DNA from: Sphingobium sp.
GTDB taxonomy: Bacteria > Pseudomonadota > Alphaproteobacteria > Sphingomonadales > Sphingomonadaceae
Length of the DNA: 64,000 bases
Direction: 5' to 3'
Assembly: GCA_017745115.1 (NCBI GenBank)
Contig: JAGIAA010000001.1
Span: forward strand, 124,001-188,000
Shown: piece after piece, positions 26,294-34,174 of the stretch
Position numbering within the stretch: the first letter of the stretch is position 1
Layout of the letters: each line of letters opens with the position of its first letter
Notes under the pieces: model-generated
Told to the model about the DNA's origin: nothing
Seen by the model: only the letters and a program-made list of their open reading frames with translations
Database searches by the model: none
Made by a program: the position numbers and the translations under genes

Positions 26294-27913
26294 ATGACCG
26301 CGCGCGGCCTCAACGTCGAGAAGCTGGCGCGCCCAGAAGGGCCCACGGTCCGCGATGCCGTCATGACCCTGCTGCGCGATCTCGGCATGACCACCTTGTT
26401 CGGCAACCCGGGCTCGACCGAGCTGCCGCTGTTCCGCGACATGCCACAGGATTTCCAGTATATCCTGGGCCTGCAGGAGAGCGTGGTCGTCGGCATGGCG
26501 GATGGTTTCGCGCAGATGAGCGGCAACGCTGCCTTCGTGAACCTGCACTCATCAGCGGGCACGGGTCACGCGCTCGGCAATATCTTCACGGCCTATCGCA
26601 ACCAGACGCCGCTGGTGATCACCGCCGGGCAGCAGGCGCGCAGCATCTTCCCGTACGATCCGTTCCTCTATGCCGAGCGGGCCACGGAATTCCCCCAACC
26701 CTTCGTCAAATGGACGTGCGAGCCGGCCCGCGCCGAAGACGTGCCCCTCGCCATCCTTCGCGCCTATCACATGGCGATGCAGGCGCCGCGCGGTCCCGTA
26801 TTCGTGTCCGTGCCGATCGACGACTGGGATCGTCCCTGCGCGCCGATCGCGCCCTCGCGGGTCGGCAGCGCGACGATGGCTGATCCGGCCCTGATCGCCG
26901 CCGCTGCCGAAACGCTCGACAAGGCACGCTCGCCAGTGATCGTCGCGGGTGCAGGCGTGGGGCGCGAGAATGCGCGCGCCGCGCTCCAGCAACTCGCCGA
27001 GACACATAAGGCGCCCGTCTGGGTTGCCCCCATGGCCGCGCGCGCGGTCTTCCCCGAGGATCATGCCCTGTTTGCTGGCTTCCTGCCCGCCTCGCGCGAG
27101 GCCGTCGTCGATGCGCTGAAGGGCCATGACGCCGTGCTGGTGCTCGGCGCGCCGGTCTTCACTTATCATGTCGAGGGTTTCGGTCCTTACCTTCCCGAGG
27201 GCGCGAGCCTCTTCCAGATCGTCGACGATCCCCATGCCGCGGCTCGCACGCCGGTCGGCCAGGCGATCGTGGGCAATGTCGCCGAGGCGATCGCTGCGCT
27301 CAATGCCGCAGCAAAGCCTGTGACGAGGACCGCACCGCCCATCACCGCCCCGTCCTACAATGACGCCGTAAGCGGCACCGGGATCACCGAGGTCCGCCTC
27401 ATGCAGCGCCTCACCGAGCTGCGTCCGAAGGGACTCATCGTCAGCGAAGAGGCACCGTCGACGCGCGGGCCGCTGCACGATCACTTCCCGATCCGCTTGG
27501 ACGATGAGTTCATGGCCACGGCCAGCGGCGGCCTCGGCTTCGCCCTCCCCGCCGCCGTGGGCGCGGCTCTGGCCCAGCCCAGCAAGACAGTCTTCTGCCT
27601 GCTCGGCGACGGCTCGGCCATGTACTCGATCCAGGGCATCTGGACGGCGGCCGAAATGAAGCTCGATGTTCGCTTCCTCATCGTCAACAATGGCGGATAC
27701 GCGGCGCTCGAGCAGTTCGGCGCGCTGTTCGACATGGAAGTGGTCGGAAGCAAGCTGCCCGGCCTCGACTTCGTGAAGCTCGCCGAGGGCATGGGGGTAC
27801 CAGGCGCGCGCATCAGCCATGTCGACCAGCTCGACGACGCGATCCGTGATCTGTTCGCCGGCGCGGGGCCCAAGCTGCTCGAGGTAGTCGTCGAGCGCCC
27901 GAGCGCGCATTAA
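26294..27913 (+). CDS. Benzoylformate decarboxylase-like TPP enzyme
   Basis: 539 aa, three-domain thiamine diphosphate enzyme. All four catalytic residues of benzoylformate decarboxylase (Ser26, Glu47, His70, His281 in the Pseudomonas enzyme) have matches: Ser41 (GNPGSTELP), Glu62 (LQES), His85 (NLHSSAGTG) and His292 (FTYHVEGFG). The TPP/Mg motif GDGSAMYS..VNN is complete. It would decarboxylate an aryl glyoxylate to the aldehyde. No clear ribosome site precedes the ATG. It is followed by a BKACE and an IclR gene. A role on a methoxylated or hydroxylated phenylglyoxylate is likely but not shown. Confidence 0.82.
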   Translation: MTARGLNVEKLARPEGPTVRDAVMTLLRDLGMTTLFGNPGSTELPLFRDMPQDFQYILGLQESVVVGMADGFAQMSGNAAFVNLHSSAGTGHALGNIFTAYRNQTPLVITAGQQARSIFPYDPFLYAERATEFPQPFVKWTCEPARAEDVPLAILRAYHMAMQAPRGPVFVSVPIDDWDRPCAPIAPSRVGSATMADPALIAAAAETLDKARSPVIVAGAGVGRENARAALQQLAETHKAPVWVAPMAARAVFPEDHALFAGFLPASREAVVDALKGHDAVLVLGAPVFTYHVEGFGPYLPEGASLFQIVDDPHAAARTPVGQAIVGNVAEAIAALNAAAKPVTRTAPPITAPSYNDAVSGTGITEVRLMQRLTELRPKGLIVSEEAPSTRGPLHDHFPIRLDDEFMATASGGLGFALPAAVGAALAQPSKTVFCLLGDGSAMYSIQGIWTAAEMKLDVRFLIVNNGGYAALEQFGALFDMEVVGSKLPGLDFVKLAEGMGVPGARISHVDQLDDAIRDLFAGAGPKLLEVVVERPSAH

Positions 27914-27995
27914 CAAAAAAGAGAATAACTCTTCACATTGTCGCAAGATCGCAGCAAACGGGCTGCACACTGGCTGCAACAAGAGACCTGATCCC

Positions 27996-28874
27996 ATGTC
28001 GAAAGTTTTCATCACCTGCGCGATCACCGGCGCCTCGCCGATGCCCAAGCACCCCAACTTCCCCTTCCGCCCCGACCATGTCGCGCAGGAAGCGCTGGAC
28101 GCTGCCGATGCGGGCGCATCGATCATCCACGTCCATGTCCGCAACCGCGAGGACGGCACGCCGAGCCAGGAACTGGACGACTATCGTGAGGTCGTGAATC
28201 TCATCCGGCAGAAGAACAATGAGGTCATCCTCAACGTCACCACGGGTCCGGGTTGCATGTGGTTCCCCAAGAGCGCGGAAGAGCCCGGCATTCCTGACAT
28301 GGAAAAGACGCTGATGTTCACCGCCGAGCGGCGCATCGAGCATATTCTCGATCTCAAGCCCGACATGTGCACGCTCGACATCTGCACGATGAACCTGTGG
28401 GGCGGCATCGCGATGAACCTGGAGATGGTCGTCGGCAAGATCGGTACCATGTGCCAGGACGCGGGTGTCCTCACCGAGATCGAGTGTTTCGAAGCCGGCG
28501 ACTTCGTCTTCGCCGACGATCTCATGGCCAAGGGGCTCATCCCCAGGAATGCGCCGTTCACCTTCGTGCTCGGCACGCATTACGGGCTGCCCGCGACGAG
28601 CGAAGCGATGATGTACTCCAAGAATCAGATCCCTCGCGGCGCCCACTTCACCGGCTTCGGCGTCTCGCGCCACAGCTTCCCGATGGCGGCGCAGTCCGTG
28701 CTGCTCGGCGGCAATATGCGGGTCGGTTTCGAGGACACGATCTATCTCAAGAAGGGCCTGCTCGCGAACAACAACGCCGAACTGGTCGACTGGGGCGTCC
28801 AGATCGTCGAGAAGCTGGGCAAGGAAGTCGCCACGCCTGCCGAAACGCGCGAGATGCTCGGCCTGGCGCACTGA
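27996..28874 (+). CDS. Beta-keto acid cleavage enzyme (BKACE, DUF849 family)
   Basis: 292 aa TIM barrel. These zinc enzymes react a beta-keto acid with acetyl-CoA, giving acetoacetate and a new acyl-CoA. The zinc pair His-x-His is in IIHVHVRN, the catalytic Glu near the N-terminus is in QEALDAADAG/EVILNVTTG context, and TGFGVSRHSFPM and LGGNMRVGFED are typical C-terminal stretches. It follows the TPP decarboxylase by 82 bases and precedes the IclR gene by 23. With an aryl-3-oxopropanoate substrate it would yield an aroyl-CoA; this is an inference. Confidence 0.86.
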   Translation: MSKVFITCAITGASPMPKHPNFPFRPDHVAQEALDAADAGASIIHVHVRNREDGTPSQELDDYREVVNLIRQKNNEVILNVTTGPGCMWFPKSAEEPGIPDMEKTLMFTAERRIEHILDLKPDMCTLDICTMNLWGGIAMNLEMVVGKIGTMCQDAGVLTEIECFEAGDFVFADDLMAKGLIPRNAPFTFVLGTHYGLPATSEAMMYSKNQIPRGAHFTGFGVSRHSFPMAAQSVLLGGNMRVGFEDTIYLKKGLLANNNAELVDWGVQIVEKLGKEVATPAETREMLGLAH

Positions 28875-28897
28875 ACCGAACACAGGGGGACTGAAGC

Positions 28898-29662
28898 GTG
28901 CAGAAGGCGGACGGCCAGAAACCGGATGGCGCCTCGGTCAAGTCGGCGACACGCACGCTCGACATCCTGGAGTTCGTGATCGGCCATGGCCGGCCGGTGA
29001 GCGCCGCCGAGATCGCGGCGACGCTCGCCATCCCCATCAGCAGCCTCTCCTATCTGCTCGGTACGCTGGTCGAACGCGGCTATCTCGCCCGAAACGGCAG
29101 GCTGCACAGTCCGGGACCGGCCCTGGCGCGACTGCAGACGGCGGAGCCCGCCGCCATGCTCTCCGAGCGTGTCGTGGCCCGGTTGCGCTCCATCTCGGCG
29201 CAACTCAACGAGACCGCCGCCTTCTTCGTCCGCCATGGCTATGAAATGGAAGCCATCGCCAGCGAGGTTTCCGCGCAGCCGCTGCGCTACAATGTCGAGG
29301 TCGGCCGCCTGCTGCCGTTGCACGCCTTTTCCGCCGGCAAGGCGATCCTCGCGACCTTCACCGAGGATGAGCTCGACGACTATTTCGCGAATACCGATCT
29401 CGCAGGGTATACCCCTTCGACGGTCGTCGACGAGGACAAGCTGCGCGAAGAGTTGCTGAGGATCGGCCGGCGCGGGCTGGCGCGCACTGGCGAGGAATAT
29501 ACGCCCGGCATCATCGGCCTCGGCCGCTCGGTGATCGGCGCCGACGGGTCGCTCATCGGCGCGATCAGCGTCGCCATTCCCATCGCACGCGCCACGCCGT
29601 TGCTGGAGGACCGCGCGGCGATGCTCATCATCCGCGCGTCCGACATATTGGGCGCAGGCTGA
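28898..29662 (+). CDS. IclR family transcriptional regulator
   Basis: 254 aa with a GTG start (GGGGGACTGAAGC before it). The N-terminal winged helix (TRTLDILEFVIGHGRPVSAA, LAIPISSLSYLLGTLVERGY) is followed by the IclR effector domain with the usual LLPLHAFSAGKAILA and GEEYTPGIIGLGRSV. It is cotranscribed with the BKACE gene, so it probably controls that operon in response to its substrate or product. The palindrome at 26227 is a possible site. Confidence 0.9.
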   Translation: MQKADGQKPDGASVKSATRTLDILEFVIGHGRPVSAAEIAATLAIPISSLSYLLGTLVERGYLARNGRLHSPGPALARLQTAEPAAMLSERVVARLRSISAQLNETAAFFVRHGYEMEAIASEVSAQPLRYNVEVGRLLPLHAFSAGKAILATFTEDELDDYFANTDLAGYTPSTVVDEDKLREELLRIGRRGLARTGEEYTPGIIGLGRSVIGADGSLIGAISVAIPIARATPLLEDRAAMLIIRASDILGAG

Positions 29663-29666
29663 GCCA

Positions 29667-29852
29667 ATGGCCGAGATCGTCAACCTGCGCCTTGCCCGGA
29701 AGGCTCGCGACCGCAAGAAGGTCGAGCAGCAGGCAGCCGAGAACCGCGCCAAGTTCGGCCGCACCAAGGCGGAGAAAGACAAGGCGAAGGCGGAATATCT
29801 GCGCGCTGAAAAGGCGATCGATGGGGCGCGGCTGGACAAGGACGAAGGCTGA
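29667..29852 (+). CDS. DUF4169 family small protein
   Basis: 61 aa, highly charged and helical: MAEIVNLRLARKARDRKKVE and onward, with many Lys, Arg and Ala. This is the standard form of DUF4169, common in alphaproteobacteria and of unknown role. It starts 4 bases after the IclR stop and ends 3 bases before the convergent beta-lactamase stop. Confidence 0.85.
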   Translation: MAEIVNLRLARKARDRKKVEQQAAENRAKFGRTKAEKDKAKAEYLRAEKAIDGARLDKDEG

Positions 29853-29855
29853 GTC

Positions 29856-30773
29856 TCAGCGGCCGCCCGCTTCGTCCTTCAGTCGTTCGCCCAGCGTCTT
29901 TTCGCGGCTGTCCGCATAGACGCGGCAAGCAGTGGCATCGACGAAAGGATTAGGCACGCGGACGTGCGCCAGCCTGGCCGCGCGGTCCCGGGTCTGCGGC
30001 TGCTCGGGGTGCGAGGTGAGAAGGATATCGCAGGGCAAAGCGCGCATCCGCCGGAAGCTTCGGCGGAAGGTGTCGACGATGGCGCGATGCGCGGGGTCGG
30101 AGAAGCGATAGTCGTCTGCGCTCACCGCGTTCAGACTGGCCGCGAAAACGATATTGCGGCAGCTCCGTCCTTCGCAGCTCCGCCACGCCCAGCTTGTCGA
30201 CCCGGCGGTGTGGCCCGGCGTCGCAATTGCGGTCACGACGGTGTCGCCAAGCTGGATCCGCTCGCCGTCTCGCACGGCGCGCAGCCGCGCAATGCCCGGC
30301 TGAGGCGGTAAGATCGCCGCCTGGGGATCATTGGGATCGGGCCGCCCGCTGCGCAGTGCTTCCACTGCCGCGGCGCCCGCCAGCACCGTCGCGCCCGAGT
30401 CTCGCGCAAGCGCGGCAATCCCGCCGGCATGGTCATAATGCGGCTCCGTGCTGAGAATATATTTGATGTCTCGCAGCGCGAAGCCCAGTTTGCGGATATT
30501 CGCCTCCAGCGCCGGCACCGCCTGAGGCACGGCGCCGTCGATCAGGATCAACCCCTTGCTGGTGCGGATGAGGCCGACGCTGAGGCCGTCGAAGCCCACC
30601 AAATAGCTCTGGCCAAAGACGCGGAACGACGGCTGCGGCTCCAGCCAGCGCCTCGCATAATCCGGCGCGATCGGCCGCAGCAGCGGGTCGTCAGGCTGCC
30701 CCACACCGGCCGCCATTGCCCCGAAGCCCGCTGCCAGGCTCATGATGCCCGCCCCGATCCACCGCTTCATCAT
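29856..30773 (-). CDS. Subclass B3 metallo-beta-lactamase with Glu at the first zinc position (B3-E type)
   Basis: 305 aa with a signal peptide (MMKRWIGAGIMSLAAGFGAM). The B3 motif normally reads HxHxDH; here it is EPHYDH (Glu110, His112, Asp114, His115). His188 (ATPGHTAGSTSW) and His255 (LLTSHPEQ) complete the two-zinc site. The Glu replacing the first His is the mark of the B3-E group; I recall a Sphingobium member of it, SIE-1. It should hydrolyse beta-lactams in the periplasm. It lies back to back with an AmpR-like gene, so it is probably inducible. Either of two adjacent ATGs (30773, 30770) may start it. Confidence 0.88.
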   Translation of the reverse strand: MMKRWIGAGIMSLAAGFGAMAAGVGQPDDPLLRPIAPDYARRWLEPQPSFRVFGQSYLVGFDGLSVGLIRTSKGLILIDGAVPQAVPALEANIRKLGFALRDIKYILSTEPHYDHAGGIAALARDSGATVLAGAAAVEALRSGRPDPNDPQAAILPPQPGIARLRAVRDGERIQLGDTVVTAIATPGHTAGSTSWAWRSCEGRSCRNIVFAASLNAVSADDYRFSDPAHRAIVDTFRRSFRRMRALPCDILLTSHPEQPQTRDRAARLAHVRVPNPFVDATACRVYADSREKTLGERLKDEAGGR

Positions 30774-30858
30774 GTCGTCGTTCTCCCGATCCGTCTTGGT
30801 TCGGCAGGAAAGTGTCGAAAGGCCGAGTCCGCCACAAAGCATCTTTTCTCGACAAAGC

Positions 30859-30875
30859 CATGAGATAATTTCATG
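30859..30875. promoter_or_regulatory. Candidate AmpR/LysR-type operator
   Basis: CATGA-GATAATT-TCATG is a 5-bp inverted repeat containing the LysR T-N11-A pattern, in the 110-bp gap between the divergent beta-lactamase and ampR genes, close to the ampR start. The gap also holds TTTTCTCGACAAAG. Position and symmetry only. Confidence 0.45.
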
Positions 30876-30883
30876 TCTTGAGC

Positions 30884-31762
30884 ATGGATCGCGCCCAACT
30901 CCCCCTGAATGCCCTGCGTGCCTTCGAGACGGCCGCACGCCACCTCAACTTCACACGCGCCGCCCTCGAGCTCTGCGTCGGCCAGGGCGCGGTCAGCCAT
31001 CAGGTCGCGCAGCTCGAGCGGCGCCTCGGCACGCCCTTGTTCCGTCGGCTCCCGCGCGGCCTCGCGCTGACCGACGAAGGCCATGCCCTCGTGCCCGTGG
31101 TCACGGACGCCTTCGATCGCATGGGCGCGATGCTCGACCGCTTTGCCGACGGCCGCATGCGCGAGGTCCTTACGGTCGGCACGGTGGGAACCTTCGCCAG
31201 CGGCTGGCTTCTCGCGCGCATCGGTGAGTTCATGCGGGCCTGCCCGCATATCGACCTGCGCCTCATGACCAACAACAATCGCGTGGATCTCGCCGGCGAA
31301 GGGCTCGACTTTGCGATCCGCTTCGGCGACGGGGCCTGGCACGGCACGCGGGCCGATCACCTCATGGATGCGCCGCTGACACCGCTCTGCACCCCGGAAG
31401 CCGCCGCGCGCATCGCCGGCGATCCCGGCCGGCTAGCCCAGGAGCCGCTACTGCGTTCCTATCGCGTCGACGAATGGCCGCGCTGGTTCGCCGCGATCGA
31501 CCATCGCTGCCCGCCGCTGCATGGCACCGTGTTCGACAGCTCGGTGCCGATGGTCAAGGCCGCCATGGCCGGTCAGGGCATTGCACTTGCCCCCGCCCTG
31601 ATGTTCGGGCCGGAGCTGCGCGCTGGCGATCTCGTCCGCCCGTTCCGGACGGACATCGCGACTGGCGGCTATTGGCTCACCCGCCTCAAGTCCCGCGACG
31701 AGAGCCCGGCCATGCGGGAATTCCGCGAATGGCTGGCCAGCCGGTGCGCAGAAGCCCACTGA
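30884..31762 (+). CDS. ampR: AmpR-type LysR family regulator
   Basis: 292 aa. The LysR winged helix (LNALRAFETAARHLNFTRAA, QGAVSHQVAQLERRLGTPLF) is followed by the effector domain. Stretches such as MLDRFADG, NNRVDLAGEGLDFAIRFGDG, WHGT and YWLTRLKSRDESPAMREF are close to AmpR of enterobacteria and Pseudomonas, which senses muropeptides and controls ampC. The ATG at 30884 gives MDRAQLPLNALRAF; a TTG two codons earlier is possible. The divergent target here is a class B3 enzyme rather than AmpC, as in the AmpR/L1 case of Stenotrophomonas. Confidence 0.85.
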   Translation: MDRAQLPLNALRAFETAARHLNFTRAALELCVGQGAVSHQVAQLERRLGTPLFRRLPRGLALTDEGHALVPVVTDAFDRMGAMLDRFADGRMREVLTVGTVGTFASGWLLARIGEFMRACPHIDLRLMTNNNRVDLAGEGLDFAIRFGDGAWHGTRADHLMDAPLTPLCTPEAAARIAGDPGRLAQEPLLRSYRVDEWPRWFAAIDHRCPPLHGTVFDSSVPMVKAAMAGQGIALAPALMFGPELRAGDLVRPFRTDIATGGYWLTRLKSRDESPAMREFREWLASRCAEAH

Positions 31763-31775
31763 GCGCGCAAAGAGA

Positions 31776-31813
31776 AAGGGCGGCGCCATCGCTGGCACCG
31801 CCCTTCCCTTTTT
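31776..31813. terminator. Bidirectional rho-independent terminator
   Basis: AAGGGCGG and CCGCCCTT pair around an inner GCC/GGC hairpin, with CCCTTTTT on the plus side and, read on the minus strand, CCCTTTCTCTTT. It lies between the convergent ampR and O-demethylase genes. Confidence 0.85.
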
Positions 31814-31828
31814 CCGTGATGAGAAGGA

Positions 31829-33214
31829 TCAGTCCTTCTTGTTGCGCCAGCTGTCCGCATAGGAGTCGCGCGCGACTTCCGAATAGGGGACCGGCGACAC
31901 GATAGCCGTGATCTCGGTCTGGACGTGCGGCTCGACGGTCGGCTTGCTGGTGCCGCCATTGGGCTCGCCCCAGAGCAGCTGCACCTTCGTGCCCGGCGCC
32001 GCAACGCTCGGATCGACGATGGCGAGCGTCAGCATCTTGCCTTCGTTCGACGAGTAGCCGACCCAGGTCGAAATGCCGACCTGCTTGCCGTCCACGAGGA
32101 CCGCGTCATAGGGGTGCATCGAGTAGACCGCGCTGGGGAACTCGAAATACTTCGCGCGGCCTTCCTTCGAGAAGTACGAGCTGGTGACGCGCAGGAAGTC
32201 CTGGTCGTCGAGAGCCAGCGTGACCTTCTCGCGGTGCGGACCCTCGGCCTTCTTCTCGAGCGCTTCGCGGCCGATGAAGTCATGGTCGAACTTCAGCATG
32301 ATGCCGTAGCCGATGTCCCACGGCGTCAGGCAATAGCCCTCGAGCGTGGCGGGGATGTGCGAACCGCCGATGGAGCACTTGGCGCCATAGCTGGTGTCGC
32401 TGGCCCACTTGCGGAAGTCGGCCGAACCTTCGCCGAACAGGTAGCCCGGGAACGGCGACGGAACCCAGCCCGACTCCAGCGTGTTGGACGAGTAAGCGCG
32501 GCCGCCGACGAGCTCCATGCCGAACTTCTTGCCCGACGCGACGAGAGCGCCATGGACCTTGGCATAGTCTTCCCAGGGGCCATAGAGTTCGTAGCCCGGC
32601 TGGCCGGCCATGCCGTGACGCAGGGCGCCGACGGTCGCACCGGCGATCGGGAACTCGGTCATCTGGAAGAATTTGAGGTCGGGGGCGTCATAACCGAGCG
32701 CGTCGCTCAGGATCGACATCGCGTTCGGGCCCTGCAGCTGGAAGCGATAGTGGCGGCGCTTGCCGTCCGTGCGGAGCGCGGTGCGCTCGTCGCGGGTAAC
32801 CTTGACGTCCCACTTGCCCGTCGAGGCGTGGAACTCGGCCCACTCGATGGCTGGCGCGCGGCCGACGAGGTTGAACTTGTTCTCTTCGAGATAGAACAGG
32901 ATGACGTCGCCGATGACATAGCCCTCGGGCGTGCAGGGCACCCACTGCTTGGCGCGGCCGGGCTTGTAGTTCTTGAAGCTGTTGATGCCGAGCGCTTCGA
33001 GCATCGCGAAAGCGCCGGGGCCTTCGACCATCAGCTCGACCATGTGATAGCTCTGGTTGAACAGCACGGCGGTCTTCGCCCATGCGCGCTGCTCGTTGCG
33101 CCAGTTGCTATATTCGGCCGGCACGCCCGGATAGACGTTCGGGCCTGCCTGCTGGTTGCGCAGGAAGTCGATCACATTCGACTGCGCGTCCAGCACGTCT
33201 TGAAGATTCGCCAT
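31829..33214 (-). CDS. Tetrahydrofolate-dependent aryl O-demethylase (LigM/DesA family)
   Basis: 461 aa, glycine cleavage T-protein (GcvT/DmdA) fold. LigM moves the O-methyl of vanillate or 3-O-methylgallate to tetrahydrofolate; DesA does so for syringate. Residues matching the functional ones of LigM are present: Tyr28 (NVYPGVP), His57 (QSYHMVEL), Arg114 (VGRAPAIEW) and Tyr236 (GGRAYSSNTLESGW). The detailed sequence seems nearer DesA than LigM by memory, so syringate or vanillate are both open. The start 33214 is set by AAGGAG 7 bases before the ATG. In SYK-6 ligM is linked to metF and ligH; those are not here. Its product from vanillate, protocatechuate, feeds the lig genes. Confidence 0.87.
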   Translation of the reverse strand: MANLQDVLDAQSNVIDFLRNQQAGPNVYPGVPAEYSNWRNEQRAWAKTAVLFNQSYHMVELMVEGPGAFAMLEALGINSFKNYKPGRAKQWVPCTPEGYVIGDVILFYLEENKFNLVGRAPAIEWAEFHASTGKWDVKVTRDERTALRTDGKRRHYRFQLQGPNAMSILSDALGYDAPDLKFFQMTEFPIAGATVGALRHGMAGQPGYELYGPWEDYAKVHGALVASGKKFGMELVGGRAYSSNTLESGWVPSPFPGYLFGEGSADFRKWASDTSYGAKCSIGGSHIPATLEGYCLTPWDIGYGIMLKFDHDFIGREALEKKAEGPHREKVTLALDDQDFLRVTSSYFSKEGRAKYFEFPSAVYSMHPYDAVLVDGKQVGISTWVGYSSNEGKMLTLAIVDPSVAAPGTKVQLLWGEPNGGTSKPTVEPHVQTEITAIVSPVPYSEVARDSYADSWRNKKD

Positions 33215-33276
33215 CAATATTCTCCTTCGGACTCAAGTTTTACAGGTTCAAAATCTCTTATTTTTCGGCGGCTGGC

Positions 33277-34002
33277 CTAAGGCATATTCAGCCAGCGTAC
33301 CAGCGCATCGGTCATGGCGTGGGGCCGCTCCACAGGGACCATATGACCGGCCTCGGCGATGATCTCGAGGCGCGCATTCGGAATGGCTGCCGCAATGCCT
33401 TCATGCTGCGCCGGCGGCGCCCAGCTGTCGTGCTCGCCCGTTGCGACCAGTGTCGGACATGCGATCGTTGGAAGCAGGCTCTCGACCTCGGGCCGGGCCA
33501 GCAACGCGCGGATCTGGCGCTCATAGGTATCGAGGCCCATGTCGGCGCACATCTGCGTGAGATCGTCCATCAGCCCGGGAATGAGCCGATTGGGCTCCCA
33601 GACCATCGGCGGCAGCCAGGCGTCGATGAGCGCGTCCATGCCCTGCTCGACACCGCGCTCGAGCAGCGCGAAGCGGCCCTCGGCCTCCTTTTCGGAACGC
33701 GGCAGGTGGACGCCGGTGCTGATCAGGGCAAATCGCTCGATCCGCTCGGGCGCGCGACGGAAGACTTCGAGCGCGACGCGGCCGCCCATCGAATGGCCGG
33801 CAAGCGCAAAACGCTCCGGCGCCGTCTGAAGAACCAGCTCGGCCATCGCGCCGAGCGTATCGGATTCGCCATAGCCTTCGATCGCATGGACGTCATGACC
33901 AAGGGCGCGCAATGCCACCGCCTGCGGTGCCCAGATCCGAGCATCGCAGATCAGGCCGGGCAACAGCAGCAATGGCGTTGCCGAATGATCCGAGTCGCGC
34001 AT
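33277..34002 (-). CDS. Alpha/beta hydrolase
   Basis: 241 aa. The nucleophile elbow is GHSMGGR, with LLLLPGLICDARIW near the start forming the oxyanion loop, and a late Asp (TGEHDSWAPP) and His (EAGHMVPVERP) completing the triad. Similar to esterases and ring-cleavage product hydrolases of aromatic pathways. The start MRDSDHSATP at 34002 is chosen because the longer frame begins in A/T-rich promoter-like DNA. It lies between the O-demethylase and ferA and may release an ester-bound phenolic; not shown. Confidence 0.82.
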   Translation of the reverse strand: MRDSDHSATPLLLLPGLICDARIWAPQAVALRALGHDVHAIEGYGESDTLGAMAELVLQTAPERFALAGHSMGGRVALEVFRRAPERIERFALISTGVHLPRSEKEAEGRFALLERGVEQGMDALIDAWLPPMVWEPNRLIPGLMDDLTQMCADMGLDTYERQIRALLARPEVESLLPTIACPTLVATGEHDSWAPPAQHEGIAAAIPNARLEIIAEAGHMVPVERPHAMTDALVRWLNMP

Positions 34003-34015
34003 GAAAATTCGAAGC

Positions 34016-34170
34016 TTCGTATATGTGAAGTATATATTTAGCCGAAAACGTGCCCCGGCGCCAGTCAAAACCGGCCTTCAGGCTCAGAAATACGGCGAAT
34101 CGCACAACTATCGCCGAAAGCCGCCGAACAATAGCGCCTCAGCTCGCCGCGATTACTTCACATATGTGAA
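34016..34170. promoter_or_regulatory. Two copies of the TTC[AG][CT]ATATGTGA palindrome
   Basis: TTCGTATATGTGAA at 34016-34029 lies 14 bases before the hydrolase start, and the perfect 14-bp palindrome TTCACATATGTGAA is at 34157-34170, just after the ferA stop. The 172-bp gap is A/T-rich for this genome and should hold the hydrolase promoter. A relative of the motif is at 26227. Two sites about 141 bases apart would allow DNA looping by one dimeric regulator. Confidence 0.55.
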
Positions 34171-34174
34171 TATT

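Noticed and set aside
30884..31762. The AmpR-like gene as ligR, the regulator of the lig genes
   Set aside because: Its sequence and divergent partner fit AmpR; it is 20 kb from the lig genes and lacks any link to them.
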